The position numbers were made by a program, and so were the translations under genes. From Hydractinia symbiolongicarpus (lineage: Eukaryota > Cnidaria > Hydrozoa > Anthoathecata > Hydractiniidae): 64,000 bases of DNA. Positions 12,691-25,700 of the stretch are shown piece after piece. The stretch covers positions 5,518,001-5,582,000 of the forward strand of contig NC_079878.1 in the NCBI RefSeq assembly GCF_029227915.1, read 5' to 3'. Within the stretch, counting starts at the first letter, position 1, and each line of letters starts with the position of its first letter. The notes under the pieces were generated by a model. It had not been told where the DNA came from. It did not search any database and saw only the letters and a program-made list of their open reading frames with translations.

Positions 12691-14833
12691 TAAATAAGTA
12701 CCAGAATTGGTAATTTTTTTTAATGCAAAAATTGTAAAATTCAATTTAAACTTAATAGATCGGTCGACAATTGGACTTTGGGCGATATTTTGGTAATGGT
12801 TATTATTGTACTAATAGTTATTCCACTTCAGTAATGCAATAAGAAGAACGAAACAAAATAGAATTATCCTTTCAGTGGATTTTAAGTGTAACAAAGAAGG
12901 AAAGCGAGATTATTTTCTTTTATTACTTTTATTACCTACAATAATTATCCTAATGGAAAAAGCACGCTATAAATTGTCATTTTATTACAAACTTGCAGCA
13001 CGTTCTCTATAAGACTTTTTGCCTCTATACTTCTAGAATGCCTCACAATCGTTAAGACGTAGATCTCTAAGATCTTCTGCAGTTCCCTAGGACACCCAGC
13101 AGATCTCTAAGGCGTCCAACAGGCCTCTGGGACGACATAGTGATTTACTGGACGTCCTATGCTCTTTATAACGTCGTATAAAACTGTAGGAAGTCATAGC
13201 GACAGTGATAACAGTTGTATGCTTTTGGCAGATATGACACTCTGTTTTGTGCTCGGACGGTACACAGGAAAGCAGAAGGACAGAACTATATAAACACACG
13301 GAGGGCGGCGGTCACTAGACGTTTGTCCTACTAGTACGAAGATTATAAAAACGATGTGTGAAGTGCGCGCGAAAAGCTATAAAAAACTAATAAAAAATAA
13401 TGTAGCGTGACGGATCTACATCGTTGAGACGGATCTCTATCGTTGAGACGCATATTTTCCTTTTAACTGTTCAAAACACATTCCGTAGTATTCACATTGA
13501 AGTCAAATCAAGTTTAATTTTTTGTACGCAAACTTCTCCTTCTGAGTATACATTAAGCACATTACTTATTTTCAGTAATTAAAAAAAAGTACAATCCGAT
13601 TGCCAAACAGTCTTTCATAAATGAAAAAAATGCCAGTTTGACAAATCAAATACAGAAGCAACTGACTAGCTAATTACGAATTTTTGTAGCTAGTTAATTA
13701 GTTATATATGACCTTGAGAATTTTTCTTTCTCCTACTATGTCAGAAATTTTTTTGGATAAAACCTGCAAAGGTATATAAACATATGATCTCAAAACTTTT
13801 CCCTTATAATAGCGGAAAGGAGGGGTCAACCCTGAGTGAGCCTACTAGAAACGAAACAGTTTTGGGTATTTCCTGAAGAGTGTATTAAAGAAAACGCAAA
13901 AGGAGAGCTAGAAACCTCTTGACTTTGAATTCACAAAATGTGTTACTTCAACAATTCTAGAAAATTACACTAACTTCTCCGAAGTCGTAAAGTCCTTTCA
14001 TTAATAAAACTTCTTTTATCAATGTCAATAAAACCAATTCTAAAAACATAACGCTGACTTCTGCGAAGTCTTATATCAACATAGTGACGTCATATCCATA
14101 GCAAAACAACATATTAGTAACATATTCTGTTTACAGACATAACATATTTTTATGGCGTAATTCCTGTGTTATGTATCTTTTGGCACAATATAGACATTGT
14201 TGTATTTTCTCGCGATGAAATGAAAAATCTGATGCGACAAAAATATCAAACATTAATGTCATCATCCTCATTTTTTGTTAATTAAAAAAATGTTCTTCAC
14301 GGTTAAATCTAAAACCAATAGAATTGAGGTTTCAATCAATGACCTTGTCTCTTAGAGTAGTACTCGAACTTGGCGTAGTAGATAGCTATATAATAATGTC
14401 AAAAGTTACAGTTATTTACTTTCATAAAGGTTAACTTTATAAAGATTTAATGGTAGCTCCAGGTAATCTCCACAAAGATTCAATGTATTTTTTTCAACCT
14501 TGGTGGCCTAAATAGATTTTTTAAAGGACTTTTGGGACATAAAGTTTCTACTACAACGCAATGTAACTTATGATGTTCTAGGAAATTATTAATATTCTCT
14601 GCATTGGTTCAACACTTTTATGTAAATTATAAAAAATGTTTATTCTTGTCAGTTAATACTTCCAAGTATGTTACTTTAATCTCGTGATAACTTAAAAAGT
14701 CATATTGTTTTTCGCCAGCCAACATTTTACTCCCAAAGTTATAATGATAAATGAAATGTTGGACAGCTCTTTGTAAATGTATGAATAGATAGCATCGGCG
14801 TTAATTATAAAATCCATACGACTTTATATATGA
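12691..14833. other. No gene recognised
   Basis: AT-rich DNA with a two-copy short repeat near 13410-13447 (GATCTMTATCGTTGAGACG-like) and a GATCT/CTAAG-rich stretch at 13050-13130. No coding signal or splice pattern was found. Confidence 0.45.
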
Positions 14834-15000
14834 CTAGTCGGTAGTCCGTGAAAAATCCACGGGTCCATCCATCCTGTATATCACATTCCTATGAGATTAG
14901 TACCTGTCGTGCATATCTCAAGCCACGCTATTTCGTGTATTCTTAATACAAAGGAGCGTCTCGGCTACCATTTTGGACAAAATACGGCTCCTATTATATT
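14834..15000 (-). mobile_element. Diverged Helitron copy
   Basis: It begins on the plus strand with CTAGTCGGTAGTCCGTG and the hairpin arm TCCACGGG, matching the 3' end of the other Helitron copies in this window, including an A before CTAG. The 5' end (TCTATA...) is not recognisable. It lies just downstream of the otopetrin polyadenylation signal. Confidence 0.5.
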
Positions 15001-15013
15001 GTGGTGGGAACTG

Positions 15014-15019
15014 TTTATT
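15014..15019 (-). terminator. AATAAA polyadenylation signal of the otopetrin gene
   Basis: An exact AATAAA on the minus strand about 20 bases after the stop codon of the otopetrin-like ORF. This fits a very short 3' untranslated region. Confidence 0.6.
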
Positions 15020-15039
15020 GTGGTGGTAAAAGTTTGTGC

Positions 15040-16470
15040 TTATGTAAGTTTGGTTGATGTGATTTCATATGCCAACACGGCTGAGTGGAAATGAAAAAAT
15101 ATATCGAATACGTTAGCGACTGATGCGACTTTTGCGTAGTCATTGTCGAAGTAATTTAATGTAGGATACATCTCACCAAAGGCAGTGTTTTTCTTTAAAA
15201 ACAGGAATGTATCAATTGTCCAAGATGTCAGGTTTTCCAAGAGAATAAAATATAAAAATTGTTTGGACCATATGTTATTTATTCTTCTTTTTAAATGTAG
15301 ATATTGAACTAAGATAAAGACTTGAAATATTGCACCAAATATTCCAAGCAATGCTATGAAAAGCGTGCACCAGGCTATGCTTAGTTTTTCACGGTCATAA
15401 ATAAAATGTGCAGATGAATACAACATTCCAAAATACTCCACAAGAATTCCAACTACAGTTATGTATAACAAAATGTCATCTGTCCGTACAGTCAATTCTA
15501 TTTCATAGTTATGAATAAAACGCTGCATTAAGGCTAATACGAAGATGATGACGAGTAACTTCACTATCAAAATGGAATAAGATATTATAATTACTTCTTT
15601 GTCATACAGAACACAAATGGTGTAAGTGACTGTGAGTACACTAAAAAAAATTCCCAAAGTTATACCAGGTTGAGAATGATAAAACAAATTTTGAGTATTT
15701 TCTACTTGATTCTGCCCATCGTTTCCTTTATCCTCGTCCTCATCAACTTTTCCGATGGCTGCAATGTTATATATAATTGTTCCAATAATCCCTGCAGAAA
15801 TTATATTAAATTCAGATACAAATGATACTAATGATTCCCTCCACACAGCGCCAAATTTGTATAAAATTTCGCCGTCACATTTACTATGGTTAGTTCCATT
15901 GCGTGAACTCGATATTAAGTGCAGTTCTAGAACAGTGTTCGTAATGTATGACGAAATGTTAGTTCCCATAAGTAAATACCAAGAGATGATCAGCAACCAG
16001 TGGTACTTCATGGCTTTATTAATGAATGCATGTAAACAAAGCATTTGAAAAATTGCAAACAAAAGAACGGCAGATGGATAAATCCCTTCACAGAAGTGCA
16101 ATGTACATTCCATGACACCAGCTATCTGCATCATAGCGTATAATAATGTCCCAATGCCAAAAATATATAAACCAATTAATAAATGCGCGTTTGAGTGATG
16201 GTGTTGACTTTCCTCGCAAATATATTCTCCATGTACTCTCTGCCAAACAAAATAGACAAGCATTAATGCAATGGATATGATCATGTAACAACCTATTACA
16301 CAAAATCCAATTTCTAGAGGTAATTTTGGCACTGAATATAGAACGACTTGAATCCCAATTACGACACAAACTTGTAAAACAGGCATCAAGATTCCCAAGA
16401 TTTTGATTTTTCCAACTTGCTTGGCTCGATTATTTCCCCCCAAACGAACAAAGTTATCATTTCTCTCCAT
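15040..16470 (-). CDS. OTOP: Otopetrin-like proton channel, intronless
   Basis: An uninterrupted 476-residue membrane protein. Otopetrins are proton-selective channels of the plasma membrane with 12 transmembrane helices in two similar halves, and the hydropathy here fits that. Helices lie roughly at 22-46, 52-76, 94-116, 128-150, 154-172, 215-240, 270-289, 291-316, 330-352, 364-388, 402-425 and 447-470. Family-like stretches include SNAHLLIGLYIFGIGTLL (helix 3), YPSAVLLFAIFQMLCLHAFI (helix 4), SFVSEFNIISAGIIG (helix 6, with the conserved glutamate at about 220) and PGITLGIFFSVL (helix 7). The linker between the halves is short and acidic (VDEDEDKGN). The ATG at 16470 follows a TATA box about 80 bp upstream, which supports this start. 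The absence of introns is unusual among the spliced genes here and suggests a retro-copy or a lineage of single-exon paralogs. The family call is confident. Proton conductance is inferred. Confidence 0.88.
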   Translation of the reverse strand: MERNDNFVRLGGNNRAKQVGKIKILGILMPVLQVCVVIGIQVVLYSVPKLPLEIGFCVIGCYMIISIALMLVYFVWQRVHGEYICEESQHHHSNAHLLIGLYIFGIGTLLYAMMQIAGVMECTLHFCEGIYPSAVLLFAIFQMLCLHAFINKAMKYHWLLIISWYLLMGTNISSYITNTVLELHLISSSRNGTNHSKCDGEILYKFGAVWRESLVSFVSEFNIISAGIIGTIIYNIAAIGKVDEDEDKGNDGQNQVENTQNLFYHSQPGITLGIFFSVLTVTYTICVLYDKEVIIISYSILIVKLLVIIFVLALMQRFIHNYEIELTVRTDDILLYITVVGILVEYFGMLYSSAHFIYDREKLSIAWCTLFIALLGIFGAIFQVFILVQYLHLKRRINNIWSKQFLYFILLENLTSWTIDTFLFLKKNTAFGEMYPTLNYFDNDYAKVASVANVFDIFFHFHSAVLAYEITSTKLT

Positions 16471-16550
16471 GCTATCAAATTTCTAGCTTTTCCAAAGTAC
16501 GTCAATGAGCACAAGTAAAATCTTCCACTATCGTTTTACCAGGCTGAACT

Positions 16551-16557
16551 TTATATA
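16551..16557 (-). promoter_or_regulatory. TATA box of the otopetrin-like gene
   Basis: The minus strand reads GGTATATAAAGTTCAG about 80 bases before the ATG at 16470. It is a good TATA consensus at a spacing that allows a transcription start near 16525. Confidence 0.55.
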
Positions 16558-16559
16558 CC

Positions 16560-19500
16560 GCTGACATTTAACGTTCTATCAAAAATAATTAAAAACAACT
16601 CTTCTACGCAGATGTCTTCCTGACTATTATGCGTAGTGTTTATTCTTAGGCGCTTAGCAATATAGCACAGTAAAGACGTACGCATAATCTGCAAGATAAT
16701 TTCTATTGAGAATATGTAGTTGGTTTTACTATACATGTTGGTAATCTTTTTAATGGAAGAGATATATTTCTTAATTTTTGTTTTCAAATGTTCGTTTGAA
16801 ATAATAAAGTACACACACGTAACGATTGAAGTAGAGGATGGTTTATATGGCGGGAGGAGTTTTTTTATCATTGGTATTTTATCCTAAGTGTTAATAACTA
16901 AAGGATGTTTTACTTCATTGCGCCTGTATATGATTTACGCAGCGTTGCTATTAATATATATTTTTCGCAACAACAAAAGAACTATGTCCGTTATAATAAA
17001 AGGCTAAGGAGTTTGTCTGTGACTAAAAACACCGCAACAGGCCAAAGTTCAGTTTTCCAAAGGAGATGAATAGAACTGACTTCATCTGTAGGGACTACCT
17101 GGGACCACAATAAGACCAATTATCTGAAGCTGGATCAGCCGAGTGGTTTCGGAACATGCGGATCGATGATGTCGTCAAAAAGCCTTATTATCTCTGTAAC
17201 CGTTCGTCACAAGTAAATGATCATATACATTTCCTTAATTACTGCTTCAAGCTTTACACAATGGAAACAACGGATAAAGAAGTTTCTAAAAAAGGAATTT
17301 TTGTATCGCCGGTCATTGCACACGTCAGCCAAATTCAGACGTTCTTTTCCATTGTTTTCTTCAAGTGGATTTTGAAGAGCTTAATGATTAGTCTAAATAC
17401 AAAATGAATTGTATTTTTTATATTCTTCTTAAATACAACGTTGTCAGGTGTAAAAGTTATCTTCGAAATATTCACGGCGAACATAAAAAGACCAAAAAAG
17501 ACTCACTCAAGAAAATAAAACTTTTTACCAGAGATGTAGAAAGGTTTATTGTAGAAAACAGTTGTTACTGACTTGTTTGAGTTGTGGTAATATATAAATC
17601 AAGGATCTTTTCTCGTTATTTATGTTTGATAACATAAGTTAAAATAAAGCATATACCACAGCACAAACATGACTAAAATACCTAATGTAAATATTTACTC
17701 TTTTTTTCTCTTTTTTTTACTCATATGCAGCATTAACTCCCTTTGAGCGTGTTTATTTCCCTCTTAATTAATCAGGTATATATTAATAAAAACCTTGTTA
17801 TGTCATAAACGATGTAAAACGTGATTACACCCAGTCTATGGACGTCAAGTTTATTGACTTTAATCACTCACAAGGATGTCTAATGGCGTCAGAAGCCCAA
17901 AAGTCCTGCACAGCCCCAAAACGCCAAGTACGAATAGGGTTAACAAAGTCTATAAAAGTCACCTCTAAGGCTTTTCTGTTATATACGAACTTTTGATGTC
18001 AAAACAATATTGACAAAATTAAGAAATTTAATCACTCAGTGATTTATATATTTACATTATTTTCAGCATAATTTATTCGGTGAACCACCAAAATCTTTAA
18101 AATTATCTGATTTTCATCACCAGCTATCGTAACGACCTTTAATACAACAGAATCGAAACTGTCGTGTCTCCTTCATTTTTTTTTTATTCCAGGTTGAAGA
18201 AACTTCTGGCACAATATCTATACTGAATCTGGGTACTTAAAAAGTCAAATTTGACAAAGTTCTTGCTTTTTTCGTATAAAATGTATAAAAGGAATTAGAT
18301 ATAAGTTATTCTCAATGCATCTTGATTCTTTTTTTTGGGCTTGTTTAAATTTTGCGTCACCAATTCTCCTAACTACGAGCAATGCCAATCCATATGAAGC
18401 TCGATCCCAGCGCCTTTTACCAGAACTATCAGAAAACGCAGTGTCGTTGAGAAGCAAATAGTCCTGGGGACGAGGCTGAATCCTTATCGTTCCGGCGTCA
18501 GAAACACTAAGCCAATCAGAATGTCTAAACAACAATTGCCCGCTTACATAATCCAGACAGTCAGCAACAAATTATATCACTATACTGTATGGCAATACAA
18601 TGGCTTGAGCTTTCATGTTGACTGCGTTATGGATGTTAATCTATTAGCTGCAAACTAGTAGATTGGAAAAATCCAGTTAAATTATAGAAAACAATGGTTA
18701 CAGAAATAAAGTCTTGATATTTGAAATATATCAAATGCTGATTAAAATAGTTTATAGGATCATGTGAATTTGATCAGCGATTAGGAATATATCATAATTT
18801 GAATTTCTTAGAATTTCTTAGAAAGTCGTTGCCTCTATTGTGTAGAGCTTAAGACGCTGGTCAGTATATGTACTTTTGACGAGTAATTGAAGAGGTATTG
18901 AGGTTTTAACGTTTTTGATTATATCAACCCTTCGGTTCCAAATCGGGTGGGTTGACCCAGCTTTAGAAAATTGGTCCCGTTTTAGTCCAACGTGGTCTCT
19001 AGTTACCCAACGAGAATCGCAAAAACATTTGATTTCTTCAGGATACTCGCCAGAAAGTAGCTTTAATACAAGATGAGTCGTTTTAATTACAAAACGAATT
19101 AGCTTCTTTATTACTAAAACGAGCCGAAAATTTATTACAAAACACGTCAGTTTTTTATTACAAGCCTGTTTAATTACAAAACGCGGCAGGTATTTTAAAA
19201 CAAACCGTTTATTACTAAGAACGGCACAAAACTAGTTCTCAAATAATAAGTGTGCGAAAGAAACGAAATTTAGAAGCATGACATTATTGATAATTTGCCT
19301 GAAAATTAAAATGTTAACTCCTGTCAATGCTTCACTGGCGGTCAAAGATATTTCGCTGAAATTCAAAGAAATAAACAAACAATGTTTTACTGAAAAATAT
19401 TCCATTTACTAAAGAAAACGACCATTAAAGCGTTAATAGAAGATTTTGAATAGTGCAGTCATTAAATTTTAACTATAGCTATAGATATTTGCTGCGCAAC

Positions 19501-19721
19501 AAAATTTAACTGATAGTAAAAATATAATGAACCAATAAATTGTTAATCAGATAAAGGTCGAATCAATTTTTTGCAGAAATATAAAAAAACCTGAGCGCAA
19601 AGATTTTGCTGTATTTTTTTATAGTTTGGCTACATTATTTAAAAAATTCTAAGATTTTTTATTAAAAATAATCTACTGTTAATTTTTCACTGATAGAGCG
19701 ATTGTACAAGATTCTTCAAAA
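16560..19721. other. No gene recognised, imperfect periodic repeats near 19070-19230
   Basis: Short ORFs at 17156-17407 and 18245-18535 lack domains. The 18245-18535 frame runs over a CCTGGGGACGAGG-type dispersed repeat motif. Between about 19070 and 19230 the motif TTTATTACAAAACG recurs at irregular spacing of roughly 30 bp. The last part leads into the EF-hand gene start. Confidence 0.4.
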
Positions 19722-22700
19722 ATGGTAAGTCATCTTTTTCTCATAGCTTTCCCAGATTAGCAGCTCATTGCTACTAAAAAATTTCAAACTATGAGATTTT
19801 TTTAGGTCTTTTAGGTAAATTCCCACACTTTTAATAATCTTCATCTTTAATCTTTTTTCTTCACCTGTTTTACTGGATAACTCTTTCGGATAATGTCACG
19901 ACAGTGTTGCTATTTTCCCGTTTTTTTATCATTACGTATGTATTTGTCCAAAAAGTTGCTTTGTCTATAAGTTCTTTTGTTCCTCACCTCAGTCTCATCA
20001 GTGTCATATCACGAACGTATTAAAATGATCATATGGTAAAAAGTGCACTCCTTGAAAATTACAATGTGTCGAGTATACAAAGTCAAATTAAGGACATGTT
20101 GACATTTCTTGTTCAAATTTTCTCGCATGTGGTTGTGAGTAAATAAGTATTAATTGTATTAGCATTTCCTTTTTAATCTCTTAATATTTCCTGTAATTTT
20201 ATATCTTTAGCCCTCCCATAAATTTACAGACAAGGAATTAAGAGGTATGAGTTTATCTTTCATTGTTTTGCTTTTTGTTGCTGTCGTCATTAGAATAATA
20301 TGCAACCAAAAAATTTCTTAGGAAAGTCTCCCTTATTTTTTTTACTACCTGTTTTTGCACTCACAAATCTCCAATAACCCTTGTGTTAAATGCTACGGTA
20401 TTTTTGTGGAAATATTTGGAGATAAACTTGATTTCTTGATGTGAATATATACTTTAAGATTCTCAATGGAATTTAAGATTAAAATATCAAACAACAAAAA
20501 ACGGGGCCAGGGTTTTCAAGTACAGTTCTTTAATTATTGTTCAGACTATTCTGGAAAGTCACTCCCAGATTTCTATATCATACACCAAAATATTGCTTAT
20601 TAATCACGAACTAAAAATCCCTTTTTATTCATTTACCTTTATATGTTTTATGTTGTCACTTTTACTTTCAAAGTTGACTATAACTCGTTTCCTAAACAAA
20701 TCACGATTATGATCAATTACATTTGTTATACAATTCTCCCGCTGTCAAGATCAAAGTGCCTATGTGATAAATGGTCCCAATTTCTCTATATTCCAATATG
20801 TAGAACTTCCTCATTTGCAAGATGTGATCTAAATGATGAGGAAATGTGTCCGACAACAAACATGTTTTTTTTACTTTTATTATTTTAGTCAATTTCCCCT
20901 GATCCCACTCATCATGATAAACTTGTCAATTTTATATATGACAAAAATACATTATTACTTGTAATTATTGTTTTTAAATATAGTTTCAGTTTGGTTTAGA
21001 CTATTAGATAAAAAAGATTTCACTCAGAACGTTATAAAAACATGTTAGCTTGAGATTCGAATTAACTTTAACTTATCACCCTCAAAAATATGTTTTCTAA
21101 AATTAGTTTTATAACGTCAAAACCTTGTGACAATATTGGTCTCGTCAATGCTGTATTTATTTTCACCTGAATTGCTTGCTAGTGGATCAAGTTGCCTAAG
21201 ATTTAAGAATTAGGAATCTATTTTAAAAATATTGCCACTTATCAGTTCAGTCATTGTCATTGGATAATATAGAAATTATCATGTCATAAAAAAAGCGAAA
21301 ATTCTGTTTGGTATGCCAGTTCCAACATTTAACTCATTTGCCGTTATTTTTCTTGCGAACGGCCATCAAAAAGGTTTTCCTAAACACAATTTGGGTAAAA
21401 GTCTATTTCCATATCTTTAATCAACCGCAATCGGAAAATGATTCATTTCCCTAATGTGAGTATTTTATAATAAGTTTGATTTCTTTAATTAATCATCTAT
21501 TAACTAAAGATGTTTGCGCCAATATCCTTTTATTATACATTACCAGAAAATCCATGTCACTCTCCAAATTAAAACAGAGGAAGCTTGTCATAGAACGAAA
21601 ATATTTTTTAGCTCATTGAAACCACTCGCCCACTTTCCCGACCAACTTAGGGTAAATCACTAATTCATTTGTTTATAGATTCATAACGCAATATGCTGAG
21701 AATTCAAAAACGAGAAAACTTTATTTAAAAAAAAAATTCGTTTTAATTTCATATATATCAATGTGAATTTGTATTCTTTTTTTATATTTGTTTCTGTTCC
21801 TATTGCTCTTATTTTATTAAAACATCAATCGATGTTTTAGATTTGCGACGTGCTTTTGAAGAGGCTGATGAAGATGGCTCCGGCAACATTGATAAGAAGG
21901 AAATGAAACGAATGTTAAAAAAGATGGGAAATTATCCTGGCGATAAAGAGTTCGAAGTATTGTTTAAAGAAACGGACACTGATGGTAAGAGATGGTGCGG
22001 AGTGTGGCTTTGTTGTTAAGATATTAACAAACTACAAAGCAAGAACGGGTCCATCTACAGTGTAGAAAATATTATTATTTTCTCATCGCACACGGGCAGA
22101 TCATGGCAAATCCCCCGAAACAAAGTTGCTGTTCTCCACTCGACTTGAAGAGAACCATTTGGAGGTTGTGGGTGGAAAAGTATAATATTAATGATGTGAT
22201 AATATCATATTACGGCGTTTCATACCGCGCAGGTCTGGGCACTAGCGAAGCGCTTGTAGGGACAAATTTTTATATCCCCCGCAGAGCGTAAGGCATTTGC
22301 TAAGAAAAACATGCAGTACGAAGAGAATTATTCACTTTTTCGTTTGTATTTTTACTTTTTAAACTGGTGCGATATATTGATTTTACAATTATTTAAAGGA
22401 AGGATACTCAATATTGACATAAGATTGTATATTATGAAGGTTCAAGACCTAAACTTGGTTATTAATTTAATTGCTTCAAGTTGTGGGGTACACTCATCAT
22501 GAAAAGTTGGCAGTCAAAAGAGAAAGAAACCTTATTTTGGTAGTTAGTTACGTCACAAGTTTTAATATTGTCTTAAAAATATCACAGTGCTGATCAAAGA
22601 GGGATTGCTAGCATGTCATTCAAGATTTATATAGCTAGTAGTACAGCCAAAATAATGTAGCTCATTTAACATAGTAAAGAAAACAATGGGTTTTTTTCTA

Positions 22701-25700
22701 AACTAACAGTTTCATGCTCATTAAACAGATACCTAGCTAGCCATAATATTGAAAAACAATTTAAAAATTTCTTATTTTGTGTTTGCTGGAAACTTTATTT
22801 AACTAACCAGGGCGGAGCTACCTACATTTTTTATAAACCAAATTAAAAATTGTCAAAAAGCTGGCTGTATCTGTCACACTGGGTCACTTATATATATCGT
22901 AGCCTTATTCATACAGTAATCAGATATATAGGTGGGTAAGTGCCCAGATGCTAAAAATAGGATCATAAAAACTCATTTCTAATATCATTCAACTTAACAG
23001 TGCAGTTCAAACACCAACTTAGCCTTAAAAATTGCTACGCCTCAATTTTGCATTGGAATAATTTTAATCTGTAAAGTACAAAGTTTCGACCGCTGCGAAA
23101 TATAAAGTAAAATAACTGTGGTTAAAATAAACAAATTTAATGGAAAATAACTTTTTTAACAAATTTAGTGACTTTAACTGTTTTCGTCAAATATTTTCGG
23201 TTGCCAAATTCTTATGTCAATGTACCAAAATTACTATGGCTATCACAAAATTGTAAAAGTGGACCTTGCCTAAATTTATTCTTGTATTTTACCAAAATTA
23301 AGAATACAGTAATACAGTACAACATGTTATTATATATATCCTTTCCTAGCTAGTTATAATATTTATATACAATAACTTCTAACGAAAAGTCAGAGCCAGT
23401 CATTATATCATTGAAGTGTGTATTTTATTTTCAGTCGATTTCATCTGTACTCTTTTTTATATAACTAGTTAGCTATACTTTGCAAATAAATCCTTTATTA
23501 AATGCTCTTCCACATTAATCCATGTCAAACTTGCAGATCCATACATAGCTAGCTAGCTAGCTATAGCTTACTGTAAAAAAACTTCCTTTAAGTCTTTATA
23601 TAGCTAGCTGTAATTTTTATTTCTTCTTGCCAAAGTGCACTGATAATGATAGAATAATGTTTATTTTTAACCATTACTTTATTCCCCACAACACAAAATG
23701 TATGGTATATGTAGCTTGCAACTTCAGGAAGTTAACCCCTAAAACCAACATCAACAATATGTCTTCTCTTGCCTCTCTATAAAAGTCATTAATTTAGTTT
23801 TTCTTCCATTCCAACATCTTACCCATGTCAATATACCACAAAGAGGGTTAGCAACACTATTTAAACGTGTTATTAAAAAGCAAGACGTCAGTTAAAGTAA
23901 AAAATTAGTTGAAGAAACATCAGGCAGGATTTTGCATTTCTGCCTCTTTTCGCAGCACTAACCAGAATAGTTGTGAAAAACTGACCATGAAAATTATCTG
24001 GGATATCGAGACAAATGAAAACAAGCCAAAAATTTGTCCCTACAAAGCGCTTCGCTAGCGCCCAGACCTGCGCGGTATGAAACTCCGTAATGGAGATACA
24101 GTTGACTCTCTCTCTAATTCGAATTTCAAAGGGGAAAAATTTTTGTTTAAATGATAGAGAGATTCGAATTATAGAAAGTGTCTGTAATTCGAACTTTTAG
24201 CTTCAGAGGGTGAAAATTCAAATTACAGGCTGCTTTACATTAGAGAGGCAATCTCTTTTGAGAACACAAGTTGCATCACCACCTGCTTATCTCAGTTCGA
24301 CAATTTGAATTTTTCAAAGCCCTGTTTGCACACTAAAATTCAAATCAGGGAGAGAATCGTGCTGAAGGGAATGCAAAACTGTTCGAACTATAGAAAGTTT
24401 CGAATTGGAGGAATTTGAATTGTAGAAAGCTTTTTATAAGAGTTTCTTCAGGAAAATTAACGGTGCTGAGCACCCGCTCGAATTAAAGAAATATTTAAAT
24501 TATGGAGACTCGAATTATTTACAGAAATTACGAAAAAGCCCGCAGAATAGGCGAAAAGTTTTTTAAAAAAATTTATGTGCTCAACTTCTGGTATCAAGTC
24601 TCTTTGTTGGTTTCCCCTCTTTTTATTGCAATTCTGAAAGCAACCATATTTGTCTTGGTTTTATTTTTATATCGTCGCTTTCATTTAATTTTTCGTACTC
24701 AAACTTTCGCGTAATTTTCATATGACGTAAAAAATTGACAACTTCGTTGCAGATAGTCGTCGTTCTTGTTTCGTACAGTATCTATGCCATGTCGACAATC
24801 AACGAAACCATCAAATTTAGACAGCGCTAATTAACTACAAAGACGCCTTTAATTAACGACCAAAATACCCAACACCCATTTACACAACCCAATGGGCGCA
24901 TCATCACTTAATATTTACTTCAGTGTACATCGTTTTACAAATAATTCCAATGTTCATTTGAATCTCTCAAGACGTTTTACCTCATTTTGTACTACCAGGT
25001 TCCGGGGAAATTGACTATGACGAGTTTATTGCAATGATAAAAAAATTGATGTCTCCACCAAGTGATGACGAATTGATGCAAAAGTTTAAGGTTTGTAAAC
25101 ACTTTTATAAATAAATTAGTCTTGTGTCTGTAATGCTATGGCAATTTATTATGCAAGTACGGCATAAAGTTGAGGTGTAGAATCCACTAAATGAAGAATG
25201 AGATAGGCAAGGGATCCTTAGCTAATATAAAAAAAGTTGCCCAACACGAATACATAAGAACGAATTTTCCATTGTTTTTACAAAAATAATATGAGGATTG
25301 TAATAAATTCAGAAATTATGCTTATTTCACCGGTTGTTATGCTCATAACAATAGCTCTAGCTGCTGACCCTTATACCGTTGCACCCTTATGCACAATACC
25401 CGGTGGAATATACATAATTTCCAATTGATCATATTTTTCATATAGATATTTTCCACATAGATATGAAAATACATTATGGACCAAAATTTTTGTTTGTTTG
25501 TTTCTATGTGCCATGTAAGAATCTTAAATCTTTGGTTCTGCAATTTATCATTGTTGTTCTTCTTCGTTCTTATGCCAAATATTATGTTATATTCGGTCTT
25601 CATTTTTGCCTTGTGGTACAACACAAAGTTTTTAAAAACTATATTTTTATAAAACATATTAGAACATAATCTAGTACTTTAACCTCATGATTATAGAAAC

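Noticed and set aside
18245-18535. Minus-strand 96-codon ORF
   Set aside because: Overlaps a dispersed CCTGGGGACGAGG repeat motif and shows no domain.
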